Positions 1 to 5,358 are shown, counted from the stretch's first letter. The stretch: DNA of 6,075 bases from an uncultured Methylocystaceae bacterium (GCA_945956975.1 CAMFKC010000167.1:1-6075); one strand, 5' to 3'. Notes: generated by a model not told the origin, from the sequence alone. Program-made: numbers and translations.

Positions 1-957
1 GTGGTGGACTTCCTCAAGCGCCGCGCGCGCGACACCGGCAGCGTGCGCGTGCTGCCGATGGCGGCGCTGACGCGGGGGCGCGAGGGCAAGGAAATCGCGG
101 AATTCGGCCTGCTGCTCGAAGCCGGCGCGGTGGCCTTCGGCGACGCCGGGCGCTCCCTGCGCAATGCGCAGGTGATGCGTCGCGCGCTGTCCTATGCGCG
201 CGACTTCGATGCGCTGATCGTGCATTACGCCGAGGAGCGCGACCTCGCCGAGGGCGTGATGAACGAGGGCGAACTGGCGTCGCGCCTCGGCCTGACCGGC
301 GTGCCGGCCGAAGCGGAAGCGATCGTGCTGGAGCGCGACATGCGGCTGGTGGCGCTGACGGGCGGGCGCTATCACGCGGCGAGCGTGACCTGCGAGCAGT
401 CGCTCGAGATCATCCGGCGCGCCAAGGCCGACCGACTGCCCGTCACCTGCGGCGTATCGATCAATCATCTGACGCTGAACGAGAACGACATCGGCGACTA
501 CCGCACCTTCCTGAAGCTGCGTCCACCGCTGCGCCGCGAGGAGACGCGGCGCGCGCTGGTGGACGCGGTGGCGGAGGGGCTGATCGACGTCGTGGTCAGC
601 GACCACGATCCGCAGGACGTCGAGACCAAGCGCCTGCCGTTCGCCGAAGCCGAGTTCGGCGCGGTGGGGCTCGAGACCATGCTGTCGGCGGGGATGCGAC
701 TGGTTCACGCCGGCGACATCGGCCTGCCGCAGCTTCTGCGCGCCATGTCGTCGCGGCCGGCGGACATTCTCAAGCTGCCGCAAGGCCGTTTGACGCCGGG
801 CGCGCCGGCAGACCTCATCCGCTTCGATCCCGACGAGCCCTTCGTCGTCGATCCCGAGACGCTGCATTCCAAGTGCCGCAACACGCCGTTCGACGAGGCG
901 CGGATGCAGGGCCGGGTGAAAATGACACTGGTTGCCGGCGCCGTCGCCTACGAATAG
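1..957 (+). CDS. pyrC: Dihydroorotase-like protein, class I (PyrC type), 5'-truncated by window edge
   Basis: This is the C-terminal 318 residues of a class I dihydroorotase, the cyclic amidohydrolase that interconverts carbamoyl-aspartate and dihydroorotate in cytoplasmic pyrimidine synthesis. Family members have about 430 residues, so roughly 100 N-terminal residues, including the HxH metal motif, lie outside the window. The GTG at base 1 is probably an internal codon. Counting from base 1, family landmarks are the DAG segment at 48-50 (usually DDG), H75, the MNEGELASRLGL stretch at 87-98, NHLTLNEND at 155-163, PPLR at 175-178, DHDPQ at 201-205, FG..GLET at 219-226 and NTPFDEAR at 294-301. 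Mapped by spacing on the Bacillus enzyme, D48, H75 and D201 keep metal-ligand positions. The ligand His231 becomes S128, and the substrate-binding Asn277 and His308 become R174 and Q205. The fold is clear but activity is doubtful: it may be a structural partner of aspartate transcarbamoylase, as described for Pseudomonas PyrC'. plsY follows after 10 bases. Confidence 0.9.
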   Translation: MVDFLKRRARDTGSVRVLPMAALTRGREGKEIAEFGLLLEAGAVAFGDAGRSLRNAQVMRRALSYARDFDALIVHYAEERDLAEGVMNEGELASRLGLTGVPAEAEAIVLERDMRLVALTGGRYHAASVTCEQSLEIIRRAKADRLPVTCGVSINHLTLNENDIGDYRTFLKLRPPLRREETRRALVDAVAEGLIDVVVSDHDPQDVETKRLPFAEAEFGAVGLETMLSAGMRLVHAGDIGLPQLLRAMSSRPADILKLPQGRLTPGAPADLIRFDPDEPFVVDPETLHSKCRNTPFDEARMQGRVKMTLVAGAVAYE

Positions 958-967
958 GCTCGACTTC

Positions 968-1582
968 ATGAGCATGGCGTTCCTTACCGAAATCGCCGGC
1001 GCGACGCTGATCGCGGCCTTCGTCTTCGGCTATCTCTGCGGTTCCATTCCATTCGGGCTCGTCCTGACCAAATTGTTTGGCACGGCCGACCTGCGCGCCA
1101 TCGGGTCCGGCAATATCGGCGCAACCAACGTGCTGCGCACCGGCCGCAAGGATCTCGCCGCCGCCACGCTGCTGCTCGATGCGCTGAAAGGGACGGTCGC
1201 GGTTCTGATCGCCGCGAAGTTCGGCCCGTCCGCCGCAGGGGCGGCGGCGCTCGGCGCCTTTCTCGGCCACATCTTTCCGGTCTGGCTGAAATTCAAGGGC
1301 GGCAAGGGCGTCGCGACCTTTCTCGGCGTCATGATCGCGCTCGACTGGCGGGCCGCGCTGATCTTCGCCGTCGTCTGGCTCGGCGTCGCCTATACGACGC
1401 GCTATTCCTCGCTGTCGGCGCTGATCGGCTCGCTGGCCGCGGGTTTCGCGTTGTTCGCGATGGGCCGGCCGGCGCTCGGCGACCTCGTCGTCCTGCTCAT
1501 CGCCATCCTGTTCTGGAAGCACCTCGAAAACATCCGTCGACTGCGCGCCGGCACGGAGAGCAAGATCGGTCAGAAGGGATGA
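968..1582 (+). CDS. plsY: Acyl-phosphate:glycerol-3-phosphate acyltransferase PlsY
   Basis: PlsY is an inner-membrane enzyme that transfers an acyl chain from acyl-phosphate to glycerol-3-phosphate, giving lysophosphatidate, the first step of phospholipid synthesis in the PlsX/PlsY route. The 204-residue product has the usual length (about 200). The three family motifs are present: GSIPFG (25-30) running into GSGNIGATNVLR (46-57), GHIFPVWLKFKGGKGVAT (100-117), and KHLENIRRLRAGTE (184-197). Hydrophobic membrane segments fall at about 8-33, 64-83, 90-105, 115-140 and 150-185. I chose ATG 968 because the longer in-frame opening at 932 would overlap the dihydroorotase gene and adds residues without family likeness. 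ATG 974 is an alternative. An AGG at 956-958, nine bases ahead, is the only, weak, ribosome-binding candidate, so coupling to the upstream gene is likely. The stop overlaps the dprA start as ATGA. Confidence 0.96.
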   Translation: MSMAFLTEIAGATLIAAFVFGYLCGSIPFGLVLTKLFGTADLRAIGSGNIGATNVLRTGRKDLAAATLLLDALKGTVAVLIAAKFGPSAAGAAALGAFLGHIFPVWLKFKGGKGVATFLGVMIALDWRAALIFAVVWLGVAYTTRYSSLSALIGSLAAGFALFAMGRPALGDLVVLLIAILFWKHLENIRRLRAGTESKIGQKG

Positions 1583-2811
1583 GCCTGCGGCTGACCGACG
1601 CGCAGAGGCTCGACTGGCTGCAGTTGATCCGTTGCGACAATGTCGGGCCGCGCACCTTCCGGGCGCTCGTCAACAAGTTCGGCGGCGCGGGCGCGGCGCT
1701 GCAGGCGCTGCCCGATCTCTTGCGCCAGGCGAAGGGCGAGCGCGCCATCCGCATTTATTCGCGCGACGAGGCCGAGCGCGAAATCGTCGGCGCGGCCAAA
1801 GCCGGCATTCGCTATGTCGCGCTCGGCGAAGCGCATTATCCAGCGACCCTTCGCGCCATCGATTCCCCGCCGCCGATGATCGCGGTGCGCGGCCGCGCCG
1901 AAGTTCTGACTCGGCCGGCTGTCGCCATCGTCGGCTCGCGCAACGCCTCCGCCGCGGGCCTTGCCATGGCCGAGCGACTTGGGCGCGCGCTGGCGAAGGA
2001 GGGGATCGTCATCGTCTCCGGCCTCGCGCGCGGCGTCGACGCCGCCGCGCATCGCGCGAGCCTGGCCAGCGGCACGATCGCCGCGCTCGCGGGGGGGCAG
2101 GCGCGGCTCTATCCGCCCGAGCATGGCGAACTCGCGCAAGCAATCTGCGAAAATGGCGCGTTGATTTCCGAAATGCCGCACGAATGGGAGCCGCGCGGCC
2201 GCGATTTTCCGCGGCGCAACCGGATTGTGTCAGGCCTGGCGCTCGCCACCGTCGTAGTGGAGGCCGCGCGCCGCTCGGGTTCGCTGATCACGGCGCGTTT
2301 CGCCGGCGAGCAGGGGCGCGAAGTCTTTGCCGTGCCGGGCTCGCCGCTCGATCCGCGCGCGGAAGGCACGAACGACCTTTTGCGCTCGGGCGCGACGCTG
2401 TGCACGCGCGCGGAAGACATTCTCGACATCGTCGGGCCGATGATCGAGGGCGGCGCGCCGCGCGCGGACCTCTTCGGCGAGGATGCGGGCCTGGCGCGCA
2501 CCGAACCGCTGTGGGACGAGAGCGATCTGTTCGACGTCGGCGCAAGCGCGACGCCGCACACGCTCCCCGATCACGAAATGAGCGAGCCGCGCGAAGATTT
2601 CCAGCACGCGAGCGCGCCGCCATGTGACGCCGATGCAGCGCTGGAGCGCATTGCTTCCTTGCTCGGCCCGTCGCCGATCGGCGTGGACGATCTCGCGCGG
2701 GCGGCTCAAATTCCGGCTCAGGCGGTGCACACCGCATTGCTGGAACTGGAGATTGACGGCCGGCTGTCGCGCCATGGCGGCAATCGCGTCTCGCTGGCGC
2801 CGCGCGACTAG
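1579..2811 (+). CDS. dprA: DNA-processing protein DprA (Smf)
   Basis: DprA binds incoming single-stranded DNA in the cytoplasm and loads RecA during natural transformation; it is also widely kept in bacteria not known to be competent. The 410 residues show the usual order. An N-terminal helical SAM-like segment (about 10-50) precedes a Rossmann-like DprA fold (about 110-285) with VAIVGSRNAS (115-124), VSGLARGVDAAAHRASL (146-162), FPRRNRIVSGL (210-220), VEAARRSGSLITAR (227-240) and VFAVPGS (249-255). An acidic, poorly conserved linker (about 288-352) follows, then a winged-helix domain (about 353-406), which is common in proteobacterial DprA. The ATG lies in an ATGA overlap with plsY. AAGGG directly abuts it, too close for a normal Shine-Dalgarno, so translation probably depends on re-initiation after plsY. 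A run of seven G at 2091-2097 is read in frame, with family residues on both sides. In many relatives topA follows; here it does not. Family assignment is very secure. Confidence 0.97.
   Translation: MSLRLTDAQRLDWLQLIRCDNVGPRTFRALVNKFGGAGAALQALPDLLRQAKGERAIRIYSRDEAEREIVGAAKAGIRYVALGEAHYPATLRAIDSPPPMIAVRGRAEVLTRPAVAIVGSRNASAAGLAMAERLGRALAKEGIVIVSGLARGVDAAAHRASLASGTIAALAGGQARLYPPEHGELAQAICENGALISEMPHEWEPRGRDFPRRNRIVSGLALATVVVEAARRSGSLITARFAGEQGREVFAVPGSPLDPRAEGTNDLLRSGATLCTRAEDILDIVGPMIEGGAPRADLFGEDAGLARTEPLWDESDLFDVGASATPHTLPDHEMSEPREDFQHASAPPCDADAALERIASLLGPSPIGVDDLARAAQIPAQAVHTALLELEIDGRLSRHGGNRVSLAPRD
2808..2811. other. Shared CTAG palindrome holding both stop codons of dprA and the small convergent gene
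   Basis: The four bases CTAG contain the TAG stop of dprA on the + strand (2809-2811) and, on the - strand, the TAG stop of the 79-residue gene (2810-2808). The two genes therefore converge with a 4-bp overlap and no intergenic space for a conventional terminator, so transcripts from either side must run into the opposite gene unless stopped by Rho or by structure within coding DNA. Confidence 0.85.
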
Positions 2812-3047
2812 CCGAGCGCCCGGCCGGCCCGGTCGGCTTGTGCGCCCTGGTGCAATTGCATCTCGGCTTCCACGCGCGCCATGTTCAGGAAATAGGTCAG
2901 CATGGGCATGCGCGCAGCGCCGGCCATCGCGGCAAGCTCGCCGGTCATGTCGGAAATGTAGCGCAGCATGTCATCGCGCTCGCGTTCGCGCGGCGTCGCG
3001 ACCTCGCCGTTATGCGGCGTCGCGACCTCAAGCTTTCGGCGACTCAT
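2808..3047 (-). CDS. Small hypothetical protein (79 aa), unknown function
   Basis: I do not recognise a named family. The protein begins with a basic, repeat-containing tail (1-24) in which EVATP occurs twice (7-11 and 15-19) with an eight-residue period. It then has a probably helical part (25-68) with the pattern DDMLRYISDMTGELAAMA and, later, LTYFLNMARVEAEM. Alternating hydrophobic and charged residues suggest a two-helix hairpin, with no signal peptide or membrane span. Short proteins with a similar LRYI.DM..EL core appear, from memory, as conserved hypotheticals in alphaproteobacteria. The start is ATG 3047, preceded at six bases by GGGGA; a TTG six codons upstream (3065) is also in frame but less likely. 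Codon use matches its neighbours. It lies 75 bp downstream of ruvX on the same strand and converges on dprA. Coding is supported by the helical pattern, the ribosome binding site and the precise stop overlap. Confidence 0.8.
   Translation of the reverse strand: MSRRKLEVATPHNGEVATPRERERDDMLRYISDMTGELAAMAGAARMPMLTYFLNMARVEAEMQLHQGAQADRAGRALG
2990..3029. repeat. Two-copy direct repeat, 16 bp, period 24
   Basis: GCGGCGTCGCGACCTC occurs perfectly at 2990-3005 and 3014-3029. Each copy contains the 8-bp palindrome GTCGCGAC. The 24-bp period keeps the reading frame of the small - strand gene, giving the repeated EVATP motif in its N-terminal tail. It looks like a local tandem duplication inside the coding sequence. 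Confidence 0.8.
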
Positions 3048-3053
3048 AATCAA

Positions 3054-3058
3054 TCCCC
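3054..3058 (-). promoter_or_regulatory. Ribosome binding site of the 79-aa gene
   Basis: On the - strand GGGGA lies six bases ahead of the ATG at 3047. This supports ATG 3047 over the in-frame TTG at 3065, which has no purine-rich stretch at a suitable distance. Confidence 0.6.
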
Positions 3059-3103
3059 AACCCAATAAAGCAACTATGGGTTGTCAATCGATTCAGTGCA
3101 ACC
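3059..3103 (-). promoter_or_regulatory. Possible promoter region for the 79-aa gene (weak)
   Basis: The gap between ruvX and the small gene is clearly richer in A/T than the rest of the window. On the - strand it holds TTGACA (3087-3082), a perfect -35 hexamer, but the sequence 16-18 bases downstream (around TGGGTT) is a poor -10. A second pairing, TTGCAC (3103-3098) with CATAGT (3080-3075) 17 bases later, has a fair -10 and a weak -35. Alphaproteobacterial -10 boxes are loosely conserved, so either could work. This is inference from hexamers only. Confidence 0.3.
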
Positions 3104-3105
3104 TT

Positions 3106-3132
3106 AAAGTAAAGAGGCAGGTTCAACTTGCC
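3106..3132 (-). terminator. Possible weak intrinsic terminator after ruvX
   Basis: On the - strand the end of ruvX reads GGCAAG, loop TTGAA, CCTGCC (3132-3116), a six-position stem with one mismatch. TCTTTACTTT (3115-3106), the only T-rich tract in the vicinity, follows. The ruvX stop codon lies in the loop. The stem is short and the T tract interrupted, so termination would be partial at best. Confidence 0.25.
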
Positions 3133-3653
3133 GACCGGATCGCCCGCAGCCGGTCCAACGCGCCCTGCAGGATATAAGCCGCGGCCATCCGATCGACGAC
3201 TGCGGCGCGCTTTGCGCGCGAGACGTCCTGCGCGATCAGTTCGCGCGTCACCGCGGCCGTCGACAGGCGTTCGTCCCAGTAGACGAAAGGGATAGGGGTC
3301 TTGGCGGCGACAGCGCGCACGAACGCCCTTGTCGCCTGCGAGCGGGGCCCCTCGGTTCCGTCCATGTTGAGCGGCAGGCCGATGACGAAGGCCGCGACCT
3401 CGTACATTGCGGCGAGTTTCAGCATGGCCTCGACGTCGAGCGTGAACTTGCGCCGCGCGATCGTCTCGAGCGGGGAGGCGAGGCTGCGCTCGACGTCGGA
3501 CAGTGCAAGCCCGATCGTCTTCGTGCCGAGGTCGATCCCCATCAGCCGGTCGAAACGCTTGAGGCGCGCGGGGATCGCGGCGAGCTCGATGACATTGGCC
3601 TCGGCCTTGGGAGCTTTGGGGGCCGGCGCGACCTGGTTTGGGGGCTCAGTCAT
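3123..3653 (-). CDS. ruvX: RuvX/YqgF, Holliday-junction resolvase-like pre-16S rRNA nuclease
   Basis: A cytoplasmic RNase H-fold nuclease: YqgF is established as the enzyme finishing the 5' end of 16S rRNA in Escherichia coli, and the family is also annotated as a putative Holliday-junction resolvase. The core begins at GIDLGTKTIGLALSD (39-53), with the first catalytic Asp at D41. FVIGLPLNMDGTEGPRS (89-105), YWDERLST (125-132) and VVDRMAAAYILQ (152-163) follow, giving acidic residues E102, D127/E128 and D154. At 176 residues it is longer than the roughly 140-residue E. coli protein because of a Pro/Ala-rich N-terminal extension (1-36), which alphaproteobacterial members often have. ATG 3653 is the only reasonable start, since the next Met (38) would cut into the first strand of the fold. 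A clear Shine-Dalgarno is lacking and a GAAA-loop hairpin lies just upstream. It is divergent from the CPBP gene, and the small 79-aa gene follows it. Confidence 0.95.
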   Translation of the reverse strand: MTEPPNQVAPAPKAPKAEANVIELAAIPARLKRFDRLMGIDLGTKTIGLALSDVERSLASPLETIARRKFTLDVEAMLKLAAMYEVAAFVIGLPLNMDGTEGPRSQATRAFVRAVAAKTPIPFVYWDERLSTAAVTRELIAQDVSRAKRAAVVDRMAAAYILQGALDRLRAIRSAS

Positions 3654-3729
3654 CGTCTGGCCATGGCGCTTTCGCGCCGTTCAGTCAAATTCGGCGACCC
3701 CATTAACGTGACCTGCGCAAAGCCCGTCT
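3654..3729. promoter_or_regulatory. Divergent intergenic region between ruvX and the CPBP protease gene
   Basis: These 76 bp separate the start codons of ruvX (leftward) and the CPBP gene (rightward), so both promoters should lie here or overlap the 5' coding ends. I find no pair of good hexamers. The best rightward guess is TTCAGT (3680-3685) with ATTAAC (3702-3707), which is weak. Nearest ruvX lies a perfect inverted repeat (3665-3678). Confidence 0.5.
3665..3678 (-). promoter_or_regulatory. GNRA-type hairpin in the ruvX leader
   Basis: On the - strand GGCGC-GAAA-GCGCC forms a perfect five-pair, all-G/C stem closed by a GAAA tetraloop, the most stable class of RNA loop. It ends 11 bases before the ruvX ATG, where a ribosome would land. 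Whether it is transcribed depends on the unmapped ruvX start site. Confidence 0.4.
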
Positions 3730-4443
3730 ATGCTGCGCGCCATGAATTCAGCCACGGAAGAAACGGCGCCGCGCACCAGCCTCTGGACGATCGCGGGCCT
3801 GAGCTGCGCGCTGGTCGGGCCGTTGCTGATGACCACCGGGCCGATGCAGAAGCTCTATGTGCTGGCAGGGTCGGGCCTCGCCTCCGTCTTCGTCGCGCAA
3901 TCGACCATGTGGGCGGTTCTGGCCGCCGCACTCGCCTGCCACTTGTATGGCGACCGGCTGCCGCTGTCGGCCGTTGGGCTCGTTGTGCCGCGGGTCGGCT
4001 CGATCCTTTTCGGGCTCGGCATCGGCGCCTCCGTCTACGTCGGCCTCTACGCCATCGCCTTCGTGCTCTGGAAGAACGGGCTGTTCGAGGCGAAGGCGCC
4101 TGCAAGCCAGATCCTGCACTGGCCGCTGTGGCTGCGCCTCTTCATGCTGATCACGGCGGGTGTGGTGGAGGAGGCGCTCTATCGCGGCTTCGCCATCGAG
4201 CGATTGACCGCGCTCACGGGCAAGCGCTGGCTCGCCGCGCTGATCGCGCTGCTCGGGTTCGTCGCCGCACATCTGCCGTTCTGGGGCCTCGGCGCCATCG
4301 CGACGCCGATCGTCGGCGGCGCCTTCTTCACACTCATCTATCTCTGGCGCGGCGATCTCGTGGCTTGCATGGTGGCGCATCTGGCCGTCGATTCCGTCGG
4401 CCTGTTGCTTGCGCCTGCGCTGGGGGTTACCACCTCCGGCTGA
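3730..4443 (+). CDS. CPBP-family intramembrane glutamic protease
   Basis: A multi-pass inner-membrane protein of the CPBP (CAAX protease and bacteriocin-processing, Abi/Rce1) family, whose members cleave membrane-associated substrates or act in self-immunity; the substrate here is unknown. The three family motifs are intact. VVEEALYRGFAIERL (145-159) carries the paired glutamates E147/E148 and R152. GFVAAHLPFW (176-185) has the F177-x3-H181 pair. MVAHLAVDSVGLL (214-226) has H217 and D221. Hydrophobic segments lie near 18-36, 42-72, 88-114, 133-150, 166-180, 190-206 and 209-232. The 237-residue length is normal. ATG 3730 is the first start after an in-frame stop at 3709-3711; ATG 3742 is an alternative, and neither has a good ribosome binding site. 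The dienelactone-hydrolase-type gene follows by 13 bases on the same strand and is probably co-transcribed. Family assignment is firm, role unknown. Confidence 0.93.
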   Translation: MLRAMNSATEETAPRTSLWTIAGLSCALVGPLLMTTGPMQKLYVLAGSGLASVFVAQSTMWAVLAAALACHLYGDRLPLSAVGLVVPRVGSILFGLGIGASVYVGLYAIAFVLWKNGLFEAKAPASQILHWPLWLRLFMLITAGVVEEALYRGFAIERLTALTGKRWLAALIALLGFVAAHLPFWGLGAIATPIVGGAFFTLIYLWRGDLVACMVAHLAVDSVGLLLAPALGVTTSG

Positions 4444-4446
4444 CAC

Positions 4447-4453
4447 GGGAGGG
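4447..4453 (+). promoter_or_regulatory. Ribosome binding site of the dienelactone hydrolase-like gene
   Basis: GGGAGGG lies in the short gap after the CPBP stop and ends three bases before ATG 4457. The spacing is short but the match to the anti-Shine-Dalgarno is the best in the window. It also suits the in-frame ATG at 4478 poorly (24 bases), so it favours 4457. Confidence 0.6.
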
Positions 4454-4456
4454 CGG

Positions 4457-5269
4457 ATGGCGCCGGCACAATCAAAAATGACCCTGGCGCCTTACGAGAA
4501 ATCTTCGTTCTCGGCCTGCGGCTTCACTCATGACGTTTACAGGCGCGGGCAGGGGCCCGCGGTCGTCATCGTTCACGAAATTCCCGGCTTGCATCCGCTG
4601 GTGATCCGCTTCGCCGACCGAGTGGCGGCCGCGGGCATGACGGTCTATCTGCCAAGCCTGTTCGGGGAGCCGGAACGTCCGGTGTCTTCGGGCTATGTGA
4701 TGAAGTCGCTGCTGCAGACGATCTGCATGCGGCGCACGTTCTCGGTGTGGTCGACGAACCGGTCGAGTCCGGTCGTGGACTGGCTGCGCGCGCTGGCAAA
4801 GAAGGCGCATGCGGAATGCGGCGGGCCGGGCGTCGGCGCGCTCGGCATGTGCCTGACCGGCGGCTTCGCGCTGGCGATGATGACCGAGCCTTGCGTGATC
4901 GCGCCGGTGTTGTCGCAACCGTCGCTGCCGTTCGCGGTCAATGCGAAACGCCGGCGCGCGATCGACGCGTCCGCGGAAGAAATTTCCTGCGCCCGGGAAA
5001 GGTTCAAGACCGAGGGCCTCTCGATGATCGGGCTGCGCTTCAAGGGCGATCCGCATGTCGGCGACGCGCGGTTCGCGCGCTACCGGCGCGAGTTCGGAGA
5101 GGCGTTCGAAGCCATCGAGATCGACGACATGGCGACCAATCCGGAAGCGACGACCTTTCCGCACTCCGTGTTGACCGTGCATCTGAACGACGCCGATCCG
5201 GAGGGGCCGACCCGGCAGGCCGAGGCGCGGGTGATCGCTTTCTTCAAGGAGCGGTTGCAGGCCGCGTAA
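4457..5269 (+). CDS. Dienelactone hydrolase family alpha/beta hydrolase
   Basis: A cytoplasmic alpha/beta hydrolase of the dienelactone hydrolase (DLH) family, 270 residues from ATG 4457. Classical DLH opens dienelactones to maleylacetate in chlorocatechol breakdown, but most homologues have unknown substrates. Visible landmarks are VVIVHEIPGLHP (36-47), whose E41 matches the Glu that partners the nucleophile in classical DLH, and GALGMCLTGGFAL (127-139) with nucleophile C132. LRFKGDPHVGDARF (193-206) carries the likely triad Asp D198, and FPHSVLTVHL (234-243) the triad His H236. The nucleophile turn reads GMCLTGG, one residue off the usual GxCxGG, a variant I recall in proteobacterial relatives. 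There is no signal peptide. At 270 residues it is somewhat longer than classical DLH (about 235). No neighbouring gene suggests aromatic degradation, so the name should be taken as a family label only. Confidence 0.9.
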   Translation: MAPAQSKMTLAPYEKSSFSACGFTHDVYRRGQGPAVVIVHEIPGLHPLVIRFADRVAAAGMTVYLPSLFGEPERPVSSGYVMKSLLQTICMRRTFSVWSTNRSSPVVDWLRALAKKAHAECGGPGVGALGMCLTGGFALAMMTEPCVIAPVLSQPSLPFAVNAKRRRAIDASAEEISCARERFKTEGLSMIGLRFKGDPHVGDARFARYRREFGEAFEAIEIDDMATNPEATTFPHSVLTVHLNDADPEGPTRQAEARVIAFFKERLQAA

Positions 5270-5277
5270 CGGCGTGT

Positions 5278-5307
5278 TTGCGCTGCAAAAGCTGCAAATG
5301 CTATACG
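5278..5307 (+). promoter_or_regulatory. Candidate promoter for gatCA with a repeated GCTGCAAA in the spacer
   Basis: TTGCGC (5278-5283) and TATACG (5302-5307) stand 18 bases apart, a plausible -35/-10 pair; CTATAC at 17 bases is the other reading. The octamer GCTGCAAA occurs at 5282-5289 and again at 5291-5298, period nine, inside the spacer. Transcription from here would give a leader of about 50 bases before gatC. Hexamer matching only, so moderate at best. Confidence 0.45.
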
Positions 5308-5330
5308 GCGCGCACCCAATTTCGCGCGCC
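5307..5330 (+). promoter_or_regulatory. First hairpin of the gatC leader
   Basis: GGCGCGC (5307-5313) and GCGCGCC (5324-5330) are perfect inverted repeats, a seven-pair all-G/C stem with a ten-base loop. No T tract follows, so it is not a standard intrinsic terminator for the upstream gene. It overlaps the likely transcription start of gatCA. Confidence 0.45.
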
Positions 5331-5335
5331 GCCTG

Positions 5336-5358
5336 CCGGACGGCGCGCCAGTCCGGAG
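5336..5358 (+). promoter_or_regulatory. Second hairpin of the gatC leader, overlapping its ribosome binding site
   Basis: CCGGAC (5336-5341) pairs perfectly with GTCCGG (5351-5356). The nine-base loop holds the palindrome GGCGCGCC (5342-5349), which is complementary to both arms of the preceding hairpin. The gatC Shine-Dalgarno GGAG (5355-5358, five bases before ATG 5364) has its first two G within the stem, so folding would partly hide it. Confidence 0.45.

Noticed and set aside
815..1522. Long open frame on the - strand opposite pyrC/plsY
   Set aside because: Its product is Arg/Asp/Glu/Gln-rich, without any family pattern, and lies opposite well-recognised PlsY. Typical antisense shadow in high-GC DNA.
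1570..2181. Long open frame on the - strand opposite dprA
   Set aside because: Low-complexity charged translation opposite conserved DprA motifs; no ribosome binding site or family likeness.
1632..2627. 331-codon open frame on the + strand in another frame of dprA
   Set aside because: Arg/Ala/Gly-rich shadow caused by codon bias; the DprA frame carries all recognisable motifs.
2811..2837. GC-rich inverted repeat GCCGA...TCGGC just after dprA as a terminator
   Set aside because: Only five outer pairs, a 17-base loop and no T tract; it also lies inside the coding sequence of the small - strand gene.
3041..3094. Two GANTC sites (3041-3045, 3090-3094) near the small gene start as CcrM-regulated elements
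   Set aside because: GANTC also occurs inside several genes of this window, so its presence here is not distinctive.
3650..3664. Four-codon upstream frame (MARR, stop) overlapping the ruvX start as ATGA on the - strand
   Set aside because: Too short to separate from chance, and it has no ribosome binding site of its own.
3663..4481. 272-codon open frame on the + strand overlapping the CPBP gene
   Set aside because: Arg-rich translation with no motif; the CPBP frame has the three intact protease motifs and membrane segments.
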